Below, piece after piece: positions 1 through 8,620 of a stretch of 64,000 bases of DNA. Under the pieces are notes generated by a model. It was not told where the DNA came from. It saw only the letters and a list, made by a program, of their open reading frames with translations, and made no database searches. Made by a program: the position numbers and the translations under genes. The stretch is taken from assembly GCF_000337555.1 (NCBI RefSeq), contig NZ_AOIO01000021.1, positions 304,246 through 368,245 of the forward strand, in the 5' to 3' direction. The stretch comes from Natrialba asiatica DSM 12278 (GTDB taxonomy: Archaea > Halobacteriota > Halobacteria > Halobacteriales > Natrialbaceae). Each line of letters opens with the position of its first letter. Position 1 is the first letter of the stretch.

Positions 1-272
1 CGCGCGCGCTCGGTTAGCAGTCCGACGACGACGCGGTTCTCCCGCCGCGTCGGTTCGCGGCCGAGCGCCTCGAAGACCGTTTCGAGGTGCTCGACCTGCC
101 GCTCCGTTTCGGTGCGGTGGATGGCAAATCCCTTGCGAAGGTTATCGTTAGTCGCTGTCTCCGCCATGTCCGCCAGCGCTTCGACCAGGCGAATTTCCAT
201 ATCGTAGGCGGCCTCGAGTTCGTAGACGAACAGGTCGGCGGCGTTCCGGATGTCGTCCTCGTGCGTACTCAC
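1..272 (-). CDS. DUF892 (YciE/YciF) ferritin-like protein, 3' part cut by window edge
   Basis: N-terminal 90 codons of a protein that runs off the left edge. I chose a GTG start at 272; translation begins VSTHEDDIRNAADLFVYELE. Helical pattern with E-x2-Y-x5-L-x2-ALADMAETATNDNL, close to the N-terminal helix of the complete DUF892 gene at 2973-3482. DUF892 proteins are ferritin-like four-helix bundles, often stress-linked and of uncertain chemistry. The opposite strand also has an open frame here, but its composition is that of a shadow. The family call rests on similarity to the second copy; the function is inferred. Confidence 0.75.
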   Translation of the reverse strand, partial: MSTHEDDIRNAADLFVYELEAAYDMEIRLVEALADMAETATNDNLRKGFAIHRTETERQVEHLETVFEALGREPTRRENRVVVGLLTERA

Positions 273-354
273 GGTGATCCCCGCTAGAAGTTTGTGGGTC
301 CGTCACAAAGCAGTTTTTCCGGCGAACCGGACGGTCTCCACGACCGAACTCCGC

Positions 355-1266
355 TCACCGGGAGCGGTCGCTCTCGTCCGGCGGCACCGGTCGGTGGTGG
401 CGGGCGAACCACCACCGGAGGGCCGCGTTTCCGACGGGGGACGTCGCCGCCCTGACGCCGGCGTGGATGAGCGGCGTTCGCCACGACTCGGGAATCGCGG
501 CCGCGATGACCGCCCCGACTGTCGCCGTCCAGCCGACGGCGTACCGACGCTTCGGATCGTCGACGGTCGCCGCCTCGAGCATGGTTTCGGCGACGGCTTC
601 TGGCGACGTGATCCCCGGCCCGCCGCTCTTGATGGTGTGGAGTTGCTCGTGTAACTCGTAGAGATCCGTATAGGCCGTCTTGTGGTCGACGTCGACGAGT
701 TCGTCGCGCGTGCGGTCGTAGTGGGTGGTTGCGACGACCGTCGGTTCGACGATGATGACGTCGATTCCGTGCTCCCGAACCTCCTGGCGGAGCGCCCGGG
801 TGGTGCTCGCGAGCGCCGACTTCGAGCCGCTGTAAACGCCGGTTCCGGCGATCGGAAACCGATCCGTGATGCTCGTGACGTTGATGATCCGTCCCTCGCC
901 CCGGGCGCGCATGGACGGCAGTGCGGCGCGCACCAATCGGTGCGGGCCGAAGGTATTCACCTCGTACTGGTCGCGGACCTTCTCGACGGGAACGTCTTCT
1001 ACGGGACCCATCTGGCTGAATCCCGCGTTGTTGATGAGGCAGTCGAGTCGCCCGCACTCGGCGACGAGTCGATCGACCACCCGTTCGGCGTCCGCCGTTG
1101 AGGTGACGTCGAGTCGTTCCGTCGTCGCCCCGTTCGCCTCGAGATCCGCCAGCGCGTCCGGATCGCGGGCGGTCGCCCAAACGTCCCACCCGTCGGCGAG
1201 GAACGTCCGAGCGGCCGCGCGGCCGATACCCGACGAACAGCCGGTGATGAGGACCGTGGGAGCCAT
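355..1266 (-). CDS. Short-chain dehydrogenase/reductase (SDR)
   Basis: A 303-aa NAD(P)-dependent oxidoreductase. The Rossmann dinucleotide motif TGCSSGIGRA lies near residues 7-16, the NNAG motif follows strand four, the catalytic Ser is in the VTSIT stretch, and the active-site Tyr/Lys are in YSGSK. I chose the ATG at 1266 (MAPTVLITG) because it puts the glycine motif at the usual place; the open frame extends another 66 codons upstream without family character. The C-terminal extension after the core (about 50 aa, Trp-rich) resembles classical SDRs acting on retinol- or steroid-like substrates. The substrate cannot be read from sequence. Confidence 0.88.
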   Translation of the reverse strand: MAPTVLITGCSSGIGRAAARTFLADGWDVWATARDPDALADLEANGATTERLDVTSTADAERVVDRLVAECGRLDCLINNAGFSQMGPVEDVPVEKVRDQYEVNTFGPHRLVRAALPSMRARGEGRIINVTSITDRFPIAGTGVYSGSKSALASTTRALRQEVREHGIDVIIVEPTVVATTHYDRTRDELVDVDHKTAYTDLYELHEQLHTIKSGGPGITSPEAVAETMLEAATVDDPKRRYAVGWTATVGAVIAAAIPESWRTPLIHAGVRAATSPVGNAALRWWFARHHRPVPPDESDRSR

Positions 1267-1498
1267 GCGACGGACTACACGGTCGAACTGAATAGACCCG
1301 AGGGGGAGCGATAGGCGTACTGAACAGTCACGCCGTCGGCTCGACCGAGTTTCGTTCGGCCGGCGGTTGCTGTCGACGCCCACCGGAGCGTTCCGCTCGC
1401 GGGATGGTTCATCGGGGGACAGCGACCGGCCGTTCGGCGAGAGATGGGTGAGTCGGTCGATCAACGTTCGGTCCGGATCGGCGCTCCGTTTTACGACG

Positions 1499-2068
1499 TC
1501 ACTCCGCCAACGCGAACGCCGTCGCCAAGTCTGACTCGATCGCGTCGACTTTGCTGCGGTCGTACAGTGCGGCCGCAGGGTGGAACGACGGGACGACGGT
1601 TCGACCCTCGCGTTCGAACTCGCGGCCGTGAACGTCGGTGATCGTCTCGTCCGTTTCGAGGAGTTCGGCCGTCGCGAAACTTCCGAGGGGGACGAGAACG
1701 ATCGGATCGACGCGCTCGAGTTCGGCCTCGAGAACGGGCGACCAGGCTTCGATCTCGTCGGCGTGCGGGTCTCGGTTTTCCGGCGGCCGCACCTTGACGA
1801 GATTGGTGATGTAGAGGTCCCGTCTGTCGTAGCCGATCGATTCGAGCGCCCGGTCCAGTTGGGACCCCGCCTGGCCGACGAACGGTTCGCCCTGGGCGAC
1901 TTCCTGTTTCCCCGGCGCTTCGCCGACGACCATCACGTCGGCCGAGAGGGGGCCGACGCCGGGAACGAACCGCTCGCGGTCGACATGCTCGTCCGGCACG
2001 CTCTCGAGTGCGTCGGCGAACGCGGTCTCGAACTCCCAGTCGGACGATGATCCGGATCCCGCTGTCAT
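1499..2068 (-). CDS. Uracil-DNA glycosylase, family 4-like, lacking Fe-S cysteines
   Basis: A 189-aa base-excision repair enzyme removing uracil from DNA. Motif GEAPGKQEVAQGEPFVGQAG (motif 1, catalytic pocket) lies near residue 50, the TNLVKVRPPENRDP stretch follows, and the C-terminal HPAA motif (DNA/uracil contact) is in FHPAAALY. Family 4 enzymes normally hold a 4Fe-4S cluster through four cysteines, two at the N-terminus and two around the NRDP region; this protein has no cysteine at all. The ATG at 2068 is preferred; a GTG at 2083 would add five residues. The family call is firm; loss of the cluster is read directly from the sequence. Confidence 0.85.
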   Translation of the reverse strand: MTAGSGSSSDWEFETAFADALESVPDEHVDRERFVPGVGPLSADVMVVGEAPGKQEVAQGEPFVGQAGSQLDRALESIGYDRRDLYITNLVKVRPPENRDPHADEIEAWSPVLEAELERVDPIVLVPLGSFATAELLETDETITDVHGREFEREGRTVVPSFHPAAALYDRSKVDAIESDLATAFALAE

Positions 2069-2327
2069 GAGCGAAGGGAACACTCCCGGCGGGAAAAGAC
2101 GTGTCCCGACGTATGCTCGCCGTCGGACGAGGAGTAGCGAGTGGACCGGACTTCCTGGCGGGCGATCGGGTGGGTAAACGAGTCAACGGTCGAATAACCG
2201 ACTGGACGGCCGAACAACTCACTGGAGTCGACGCCGATCGGACGGACGAACGACCCCGAACCCGACGCCGATCGGTGGGTGCGTTGCCGACAGAACGTTT
2301 ATCCCGCCGTCCGTTGTCGATTCGAAC
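2069..2327. other. Intergenic region between divergent genes
   Basis: This stretch separates the glycosylase gene (reading left) from the FAD protein gene (reading right), so it should carry both promoters. An AT-richer patch with ACGTTTATCCC lies about 30 bases before the ATG at 2328 and could be that gene's TATA region. I see no RNA gene or repeat in it. Confidence 0.4.
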
Positions 2328-2897
2328 ATGCCAGCTGTTGCGATCGTCGGCGGCGGCCCCGCCGGCCTGAGCGCCGCACTCTTCACTGCAAAGAACGGTC
2401 TCGAGACGGTCGTTTTCGACACTGACGAGACCTGGATGCACAAGGCCCACCTGTTCAACTACCTCGGCGTCCGCAGTCTCAGCGGGGACGAGTACCTCGA
2501 AATCGCCCGCGGACAGGTCGAGGACCGCGGCGGTTCGATCAACGGCGACGAATCGGTCGTCGGCATCGAACAGACGGACAACGGGTTCCAAATCGAAACC
2601 GAGGCCGGCGAGTACGAGGCGACCTACGTCGTGCTCGCGACCGGAGCCGACCGATCGCTCGCGGAAGAACTCGACCTCGCGTTCGACGACGAGGACACGG
2701 TCGACGTGGGTCTCGACATGGAAACGAGCGTCGACGACCTGTACGCGACGGGTGCGATGGTGCGCGCCGAAGAGTGGCAGGCCGTGATCGCTGCCGGCGA
2801 CGGCGGGGCGGCGGCCCTCGACATCCTCAGCAAGGAGAAAGGCGAGCACTTCCACGACTTCGATACGCCCGCCGACGTGCCGTCGCTCAGCGAGTGA
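2328..2897 (+). CDS. Compact FAD-dependent oxidoreductase (thioredoxin reductase-like)
   Basis: A 189-aa flavoprotein. The N-terminal FAD-binding Rossmann motif is VAIVGGGPAGLSAALF (residues 4-19), and a second FAD motif, YVVLATGA, lies near residue 100. The C-terminal LYATGAMVRAEEWQAVIAAG is the typical Asp-containing FAD site of pyridine-nucleotide-disulfide reductases in degenerate form. There is no CxxC redox pair and no separate NADPH domain, so it is much shorter than thioredoxin reductase (about 310-340 aa). Haloarchaea have many such half-size members; electron donor and acceptor are unknown. It is followed after 75 bases by a DUF892 gene on the same strand. Confidence 0.8.
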   Translation: MPAVAIVGGGPAGLSAALFTAKNGLETVVFDTDETWMHKAHLFNYLGVRSLSGDEYLEIARGQVEDRGGSINGDESVVGIEQTDNGFQIETEAGEYEATYVVLATGADRSLAEELDLAFDDEDTVDVGLDMETSVDDLYATGAMVRAEEWQAVIAAGDGGAAALDILSKEKGEHFHDFDTPADVPSLSE

Positions 2898-2972
2898 GCG
2901 GCCGCTATCGCCGCATCACGGCCTGCACGTTCGGGCCTCGAAACTATCCCACTTCCCGGTGGACGGACGTAC

Positions 2973-3482
2973 ATGGAGTTCACCGACTTCGAGGACGTAT
3001 TCGTCCACAAACTCGCCCAGCAGTACTACATCGAACAGGAACTCGTCGGTACGCTCGACGAGATGGCGATCAACGCGACCAACGACCGGCTGAGCGACGG
3101 ATTCGCCGATCACCGCGACGAAACCCGAACCCAGGTCGGACGGATCGAAGACGTGTTCGCGGCGCTCGACCGACCCGCGGAGGCCAGGGACGCTCCCATC
3201 CTCGACGCGCTCGAGGAGGAACGACTCGAACTCGAACAGGCCATCACGGACGACGACCTGCTGAATATGGTCTACCTGAACGCGGGCATGATGACCGAAC
3301 GCGTCGAGATGACCGCCTACGAAGGCTTATCGATGATGGCGGATCGACTGGAGTACGACAGGGCGGTCACTGCACCGCTCGAATCGAACTACGACGAGGA
3401 GAAATCGACCTACCGCGAACTCGAGACGATGGCGACGGCCTCGGAGCTGAAATCCCTGTGGGACCGGCTAACCCCGTCGTAA
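2973..3482 (+). CDS. DUF892 (YciE/YciF) ferritin-like protein
   Basis: A 169-aa all-helical protein, full length for DUF892. The N-terminal helix carries FVHKLAQQYYIEQELVGTL, followed by EMAINATNDRL and the second-helix pair H-R-D-E-T-R-T-Q-V-x-R-I-E; further acidic helices hold the E/H positions expected of a ferritin-like fold. The first helix resembles the partial copy at 1-272, so the window has two members about 2.7 kb apart in opposite orientation. Bacterial YciE/F respond to osmotic and oxidative stress; the role here is inferred to be stress-related. The ATG at 2973 is the only plausible start. Confidence 0.85.
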   Translation: MEFTDFEDVFVHKLAQQYYIEQELVGTLDEMAINATNDRLSDGFADHRDETRTQVGRIEDVFAALDRPAEARDAPILDALEEERLELEQAITDDDLLNMVYLNAGMMTERVEMTAYEGLSMMADRLEYDRAVTAPLESNYDEEKSTYRELETMATASELKSLWDRLTPS

Positions 3483-3568
3483 TCGATCGGATCGAACCGC
3501 CGTTTCTCGCCGCAGTCCCCCGCCGATCGACCCGGCGACTACAAGGGATCGCACACCGAACTCCGCGT

Positions 3569-3850
3569 GTGCAACTCGAGTGCGTCTTCTTCGGCCCGTT
3601 CCGCGACGCCGTCGGCACGAAAACCGTCCGCTACGAGACGACCGCCGAAACCGTCGGCGGCCTCCTTCGCGAACTCGAAGCCGACGTTCCCGAACTCGAC
3701 GGTGAACTCGTCGCCGCCGACGGCGCGGGGCTCGCGGGCGATACCGTCGTGACGCTCGACAAGCGAAATATAATGCATATCGACGGACTGACAACGCGAG
3801 TTCACGAGGACGACGTGATTCGACTGGTGCCGTCCGTGTACGGCGGGTGA
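3569..3850 (+). CDS. MoaD/ThiS-family ubiquitin-like sulfur carrier
   Basis: A 93-aa beta-grasp protein starting at GTG 3569 (VQLECVFFGPF) and ending in VYGG. The C-terminal Gly-Gly is the site activated by an E1-like enzyme for sulfur transfer in molybdopterin/tungstopterin synthesis, or for conjugation (SAMP function in haloarchaea). The frame is open farther upstream, but the family fold begins at QLECVFFG. It is convergent with an aldehyde ferredoxin oxidoreductase (3893-5575), a tungstopterin enzyme, which fits a dedicated cofactor-sulfur donor. A SAMP-like modifier role is equally possible from sequence. Confidence 0.85.
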   Translation: MQLECVFFGPFRDAVGTKTVRYETTAETVGGLLRELEADVPELDGELVAADGAGLAGDTVVTLDKRNIMHIDGLTTRVHEDDVIRLVPSVYGG

Positions 3851-3892
3851 CCGTCAACCAGAACCGGCAAGCGTCGAGCGGCACGTGGCGAG

Positions 3893-5575
3893 TCAGTCCG
3901 CCGAGGGAACGGCCGAATCGACCGCAATTGCGGCTCGATCCGCAACCGTTCCGTCGTGATTCCAGCCGCGAGCGTCGTAATACTCCGTGAGTGCGTCCTC
4001 GAAATCGGGGATTTCGTATGGCAGTCGATCGTCGTCGCGGTCGAGGCCGCGACGATTGTTGAAGTGCCGTTCGCGTTCGACAGTACGGGCACCGATGTCG
4101 AGGAGCGTCGCGTAGTCGGCGTCGAACAACGCTTCGAGTCGGTCCTCGGTGACGTAATCTCCCCCGAACGCACAGATGATTCCCGTGTCGCGGAACACGT
4201 TGTGATTCTCCATCGCGACGAGCGTCTCGGCCTTGCCGAGCGTCCCCTCGGGATCGAGTTCGCCGCTGTACTCGAGTCCCAGCATGCCGGCGTACATGTG
4301 ATCCGCGCCGCGGTTCGAAACGGCGTAGGAGAGTCCCTGACCGTGCAGGACGCGCCCGTCGTGGGCGGCGAACTCCATGCCCTTCACGGTGTAATCGTCG
4401 ACGCCGAGATCGTCGTGACAGCGGGCGACCCCCTCTGCGAGCACGTCGCCAACGCCCTCACGGCGGGCGATTCGTTCCGTGATATCCCGGGCGAGTTCCG
4501 CGTTTCCGAACTCGTCCTCGCCGGCGAGGTAGGCCGCGACGGTGACGCCCGCGGAGATGGTGTCCATGCCGAGGGTATCACACAGGTCGTTGGCCTGCAT
4601 CACGTCGACGATGTCGCCGACGCCCTGCAGCGAACCGAACGAATACACGGTCTCGAACTCCGGCCCCTCCGTCTCGACGCCGCGGTCCTCGTCCCGCGTC
4701 GGGAGTTTGCAGGCGTAGGCGCAGGCCGAGCACGCGCCCTTCTTATACTTCTTTGCCTCGACCGCGTCGCCGCCGATACGGTCTGCGTTCTCGAACTCGT
4801 AGTCCTCGAAGTACCGCGTGGGCAGGGAGAAGTTGTCGTTGATGAACTCCGTGCTACCGGTCGTCCCCTGGCGGCGCATCAGGTCGTCGGACTGGGCGGC
4901 CTCGCGGTGGACGTCCGTCGTCGGGGAACTCGGGATGTCTACCTCGACGGCTGCCGCCGAATCGCCCTCAAAGGTGACGCACTTGACGTTTTTCGAGCCC
5001 AGAACGGCACCGAGGCCGCCGCGACCGAAGGCCCGCGAGTCGAAGGTCATCACCGACGCGAAGCGAACGAGGTTCTCGCCCGCGGGGCCGATCGCAATGC
5101 AGTGCTCGGGACCGAGGTCGTGGTGGTCGGCCATGTAGTCCGACGTTTCGGGCACCGTCGCGCCCGCGAGTTCAGGAACCGGCTCGAACTCGACGCCCGA
5201 ATCGGTGACGTGGACGGCGAGCGGCTCGTCGCTCTTCCCGGTGAGTTCGAGGACGCTGATGGCCGTGTCGACGAAGTTGCGTGAGAGGTAGCCGCCGGCG
5301 TTGGTCGAGACGAGGCCGTCGGTCAGCGGCGAGAGGCCGGTCATGTTCATGCGGCCGGTAAAGGACATCCGGGACTGCTGGAGCGGGCCGGTCGAGAGGT
5401 AGGCGCGGTTCTCGGGGCCGAACGGGTCCGCGTCGAACGGGATGCGTTCGTGGGCGAGCGCGGTCGCCGTCGCCCGCCCGCCGACGGTGTCGGCGAGCAG
5501 GTCGTCGATGGACGTCTCGGTGGCCGTTCGCTCGCCGACGTCGACGGTGAGCAGCGGGCCGTTCGCGTGGAGCAT
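3893..5575 (-). CDS. aor: Aldehyde ferredoxin oxidoreductase (tungsten enzyme)
   Basis: A 560-aa tungstopterin enzyme oxidising aldehydes to acids with ferredoxin as acceptor, in the cytoplasm. The N-terminal domain has the family pattern (LSTGPL, FTGRMNMTGLSPLT), the middle has GPAGEN and GRGGLGAVLGSKNVK, and the 4Fe-4S cluster ligands are C282-x2-C285-x3-C289 plus C468 in GIICAFGG. Length is slightly short of the archaeal AORs (about 600). The ATG at 5575 (MLHANGPLLTV) is chosen over a TTG three codons upstream. It is convergent with a MoaD-like gene 42 bases away, consistent with pterin cofactor supply. Substrate specificity within the family is open. Confidence 0.93.
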   Translation of the reverse strand: MLHANGPLLTVDVGERTATETSIDDLLADTVGGRATATALAHERIPFDADPFGPENRAYLSTGPLQQSRMSFTGRMNMTGLSPLTDGLVSTNAGGYLSRNFVDTAISVLELTGKSDEPLAVHVTDSGVEFEPVPELAGATVPETSDYMADHHDLGPEHCIAIGPAGENLVRFASVMTFDSRAFGRGGLGAVLGSKNVKCVTFEGDSAAAVEVDIPSSPTTDVHREAAQSDDLMRRQGTTGSTEFINDNFSLPTRYFEDYEFENADRIGGDAVEAKKYKKGACSACAYACKLPTRDEDRGVETEGPEFETVYSFGSLQGVGDIVDVMQANDLCDTLGMDTISAGVTVAAYLAGEDEFGNAELARDITERIARREGVGDVLAEGVARCHDDLGVDDYTVKGMEFAAHDGRVLHGQGLSYAVSNRGADHMYAGMLGLEYSGELDPEGTLGKAETLVAMENHNVFRDTGIICAFGGDYVTEDRLEALFDADYATLLDIGARTVERERHFNNRRGLDRDDDRLPYEIPDFEDALTEYYDARGWNHDGTVADRAAIAVDSAVPSAD

Positions 5576-5745
5576 GGCGAACAATTATCGGTGTACAACC
5601 TTAGCTGTAAGCCACCGAATTGGTTCGAGTATCTATATTGACGGGTTATGGCTGCTACCGGAACGCCAGGATACCGGGAACCCAGCCGCGAATATATAAT
5701 GGTACTCTCGTTTGTTACTTTAAATTATTACTGTTCCACAACACA

Positions 5746-6153
5746 TCAAATGGTGTCACAACTGTCTGATACAAAAATCTCAGTTCGATCCGCTTCTCGA
5801 ATATCAATATGAACCTGACCACAATCAGTATCAATACTGTTCGAAAAGTCAAATTCCTCGAGTGAGGATCCAGAAATACCGTATTCGATTCTATATGCCC
5901 CCGGTTCTGAAGGGAGATCCTCTTCTACGACAAAAGAAGGGACAGTAACATCATCGTCAGAATTTGGCTCTATTCGCATAGATTCGTCATAGACTGTGGA
6001 TTCACTCTCGAAGATTTGTATCTCAAAGGATACCGCTGAAGATGAGAAGTTTCCAATAGCAACCCTAGCGAGTCTTGCCTCTCGGTTGTTCATCACGCAT
6101 CCCGAAGTAATAGGTATTAGACATAGACTAGCGAGTGCTGTTCGTCGCTTCAT
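5746..6153 (-). CDS. Small secreted lipoprotein of unknown function
   Basis: A 135-aa protein with a short signal (MKRRTALASLCLIPITSGC): a basic start, a hydrophobic run and a lipobox ending at Cys19, so it is probably a lipid-anchored extracellular protein. The mature part has beta-strand character (VAIGNFSSSAVSFEIQIFES) like haloarchaeal immunoglobulin-like lipoproteins, with two further cysteines near the C-terminus (DCGQ and DSCD) that could form a disulfide. Its codons are distinctly AT-rich compared with neighbours and it sits alone in an AT-rich islet, suggesting recent transfer. No enzymatic motif seen. Confidence 0.7.
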   Translation of the reverse strand: MKRRTALASLCLIPITSGCVMNNREARLARVAIGNFSSSAVSFEIQIFESESTVYDESMRIEPNSDDDVTVPSFVVEEDLPSEPGAYRIEYGISGSSLEEFDFSNSIDTDCGQVHIDIREADRTEIFVSDSCDTI

Positions 6154-6493
6154 CTACTGTACAATCTATGTGTTTGGATATAAATTATTTACTTGTGTCA
6201 AGAGTGGTCAGTACGACGCTCGGCTATAGTAGCCACTGACAGTCACTGTACACTCAATCGCACGATAGCTTTGTGGTCGGTGTGTAAACAGTTTCAGTGG
6301 TTACTATAACCGATTTCGCTACTGTTCGGACAAAGATGTCATCAGTCGATATAAAACCGAATGTCTACAGCGGCCATACGATCCAGCGTTCACCCTCTCA
6401 CGTTCGTCTCCTATCGAGTGCACGAGCGACACGACACACCCCAGCGCACTTGCCTGCCCCCGCTTTTTGGTCCCCGCGAGTGGAGGTCGCGAC
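6154..6493. other. AT-rich intergenic region
   Basis: It separates the islet lipoprotein from the conserved gene at 6494. Composition is markedly AT-rich up to about 6370 (for example around TAAATTATTTACTTG at 6180) and returns to host GC afterwards. I see no convincing coding frame, RNA gene or inverted repeat. It probably contains the lipoprotein promoter and the left part of the 6494 promoter. Confidence 0.4.
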
Positions 6494-7432
6494 ATGAACG
6501 ACGAGCGCTGGACCACCCTCAGAACCCAGTGTGAAACGCTCGACCCTGGCACTGAACTCGAGACGCCGGTCTCGGACCGTCGGTTCAGCGTCGTCCGAAC
6601 GGCCGGGGATCGGATCGTCGTCCGCTTCGAGGACAGCGGCGAGGAACGCCCGCTCTGGCGCGACCAGTTCGACGTGTTCGTCGACCAGCTCGCGGACGCC
6701 CCGGTGGCCGTCGCCGACCTCCAGCCGAGCGTCGAACCCTACGCCGTCGTCGTCACGCTCGCCCCCGAGTTCACGATTGCGGACGACGCGATCGTCCCCG
6801 ATCCCGAAGACGCCGTCGCCGGCGAGAGCCCGTTTCTGGTCTCCGCGGTCGAGGCGCGAACCCAGCCCGAACGCGTGCACGACGACGCGCTGTTGCTCGC
6901 CGCCTTGCTCGACGGCTTCGACGATATCGACGACGCGGCCGATCCCTCGTCCCTCGAGACGGACCCACTGACGGATCTGTACGTCCTCTCCTCGGACGTG
7001 CAGCGGGGCACGGACCGACTTCGCGGTTCGGCGCGAGACGCGTTGCTCGACAGACTGGGGCCAGATCAGGAGCTTCACGGCCGGTACGGAACCGTCCGCC
7101 GAACGGTTCGCGAGCACCGGCAGCCGCTGGACGAGGAGGCCGTGTTCGACGCCCTCGACGGGTACGATATCCCGCGCGAGTGGGTCCTCGGGATCGATCC
7201 GGAGAAACTCGACGTGGTCCTCTCGGTGACCGATCTCGCCGCCGACGAAGTCTACGAGACCCGTGAAAGCGTCTACGTGCAGAAGACGAGTGTCGACGAG
7301 GACGAGAAGTACTCGCGGCTGCAGGGGCTCATCGATCAGGTCGCCGCACTCGAGGGCGAGGAGGGGGAGTCCATTCGCGAGGAGTTAGACGAGATCGAAT
7401 CGCGGCTCGAGGCGGCGCTCGCGAGCGACTGA
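6494..7432 (+). CDS. Conserved haloarchaeal protein of unknown function
   Basis: A 312-aa acidic soluble protein. The start is the ATG at 6494 (MNDERWTTLRTQCETL); a GTG in frame 27 bases upstream is less likely. No signal peptide or membrane segment. The N-terminal 60 residues look like a small beta domain (FSVVRTAGDRIVVRFEDSGE), the centre is helical with the repeated DPLTDLYVLSSDVQRG, and the C-terminus ends in a charged helix (SRLQGLIDQVAALEGEE) with coiled-coil potential. I do not recognise catalytic residues. The stop lies 36 bases from the convergent azlD end. Function unassigned. Confidence 0.75.
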   Translation: MNDERWTTLRTQCETLDPGTELETPVSDRRFSVVRTAGDRIVVRFEDSGEERPLWRDQFDVFVDQLADAPVAVADLQPSVEPYAVVVTLAPEFTIADDAIVPDPEDAVAGESPFLVSAVEARTQPERVHDDALLLAALLDGFDDIDDAADPSSLETDPLTDLYVLSSDVQRGTDRLRGSARDALLDRLGPDQELHGRYGTVRRTVREHRQPLDEEAVFDALDGYDIPREWVLGIDPEKLDVVLSVTDLAADEVYETRESVYVQKTSVDEDEKYSRLQGLIDQVAALEGEEGESIREELDEIESRLEAALASD

Positions 7433-7468
7433 GGTGGATCGTAGCGAGCGGCCGGCGATCGGGGAGGG

Positions 7469-7780
7469 TCACACGCCGCGGAAGAGAAGGACGGCCGCCA
7501 CGCCGGAGACGAGTGCGAGAAGCACGTTTTCGGTCCGCCAGGCGACGAGAAGCGCCACCGCGCCAGCACCCCACTCGGGCGGGCCGGCACGGGCCAACTC
7601 GGGACCGACGATCGAAACGATGATCGCCCCGGGGAGCACCGCGAGGCCGGCTTCGGCGTACTCCGGTACCTCGATGCGACTAAGCAGCCACAAGCCGCCC
7701 GCTTTCGTGATGTAGGTCACGGCGCTCATCCCGAGAATGACCGCGACGACGGCTGGCGTGAGGTGCAATTCAGGCAGCAA
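7469..7780 (-). CDS. azlD: AzlD-family branched-chain amino acid exporter small subunit
   Basis: A 103-aa membrane protein with about four hydrophobic helices: AVVAVILGMSAVTYITKAGG, LAVLPGAIIVSIVGPE, and VALLVAWRTENVLLALVSG. AzlD pairs with AzlC to export branched-chain amino acids or related compounds. No ATG is present; I place the start at TTG 7780, overlapping the azlC stop (7770-7772), with another TTG at 7768. The overlap implies translational coupling in an azlCD operon. The start codon is the uncertain part. Confidence 0.82.
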   Translation of the reverse strand: MLPELHLTPAVVAVILGMSAVTYITKAGGLWLLSRIEVPEYAEAGLAVLPGAIIVSIVGPELARAGPPEWGAGAVALLVAWRTENVLLALVSGVAAVLLFRGV

Positions 7781-8504
7781 CCCGGACCACCTCCGCGAAA
7801 CACCCGGCGAGCCCGCCGAGTAGAATGTACCACCGGCCCGGCAGGACGGACGCGGCCCCGATTGCAACGCCGAACGCAGCCGCCCAGGGGAGAAGCCGTG
7901 ATCGTCCATCCCACAACTCGACCGCGATCGCGATGAAAACCGCCGTGAGTGCGAAATCGAGCCCGTATCGGGCGGGGTCGCCGATAGCCGCACCGGAAAC
8001 CGCACCGACGACCGTCGCGCTGATCCAGAAGATCCAGATCGCCAACCCGCTGCCGAGGAGGAACGCACCCCGCCGACTTCCGGATCTGAACTCACCCATC
8101 GTCAACGCCCAGTTCTCGTCGGCGGTAAAGAACACGCTTCCGTAGGATTGCAGCGGTGACAACCGACTAAACCACGGTTGGAGTGCCGCCCCCATTAAGA
8201 CGTATCGGAGGTTCACGATGAACGTCGTGGCGATAATGGTGCCGACGGGAATCGGATGCGCCCAGAGTTCGATCGCGATCAGCTGTGCGGCCCCCGCGAG
8301 GACGGTCGCACTCATGAACGCGGCCTCCGCGACGGTTACCCCCGATTGAGCGGCCAACACGCCGAAGGCGATTCCGTATCCGGCGACGCTGAGCGCGATC
8401 GGAATACACTCGATAAACCCCTCGCGAACCCCCGTCATCGAGAAGTGCATCGTCCGATCGGCGCGTTCGCTTTCAGCCGGCGAGTCGGACGTCTCAGCAC
8501 TCAT
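7770..8504 (-). CDS. azlC: AzlC-family branched-chain amino acid exporter large subunit
   Basis: A 244-aa integral membrane protein. After a hydrophilic N-terminus (MSAETSDSPAESERADRT) come the family segment GVREGFIECIPIALSVAGYG and ATVLAGAAQLIAIELW, then NLRYVLMGAAL and several more helices. It forms the exporter with AzlD, whose gene overlaps its stop codon. Start at ATG 8504; the frame extends 18 codons upstream with no family match. An HTH regulator (8621-8971) lies just upstream on the same strand, but nothing in the sequence proves that it controls azlCD. Confidence 0.9.
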   Translation of the reverse strand: MSAETSDSPAESERADRTMHFSMTGVREGFIECIPIALSVAGYGIAFGVLAAQSGVTVAEAAFMSATVLAGAAQLIAIELWAHPIPVGTIIATTFIVNLRYVLMGAALQPWFSRLSPLQSYGSVFFTADENWALTMGEFRSGSRRGAFLLGSGLAIWIFWISATVVGAVSGAAIGDPARYGLDFALTAVFIAIAVELWDGRSRLLPWAAAFGVAIGAASVLPGRWYILLGGLAGCFAEVVRVAA

Positions 8505-8620
8505 CGAACCACATCCACGAACCGTCGGTCCTGTGATACCTGATCGAAGCCGGCACACTCTCGTCCAGCGTCGAAACCCACCTAAAGACTCGGAGAACTA
8601 GAGTTCTCCCGGCAGAACGG

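Noticed and set aside
3956..5284. Long open frame on the plus strand opposite the aldehyde ferredoxin oxidoreductase
   Set aside because: It is the codon shadow of the AOR gene, which has complete Fe-S and pterin motifs on the minus strand.
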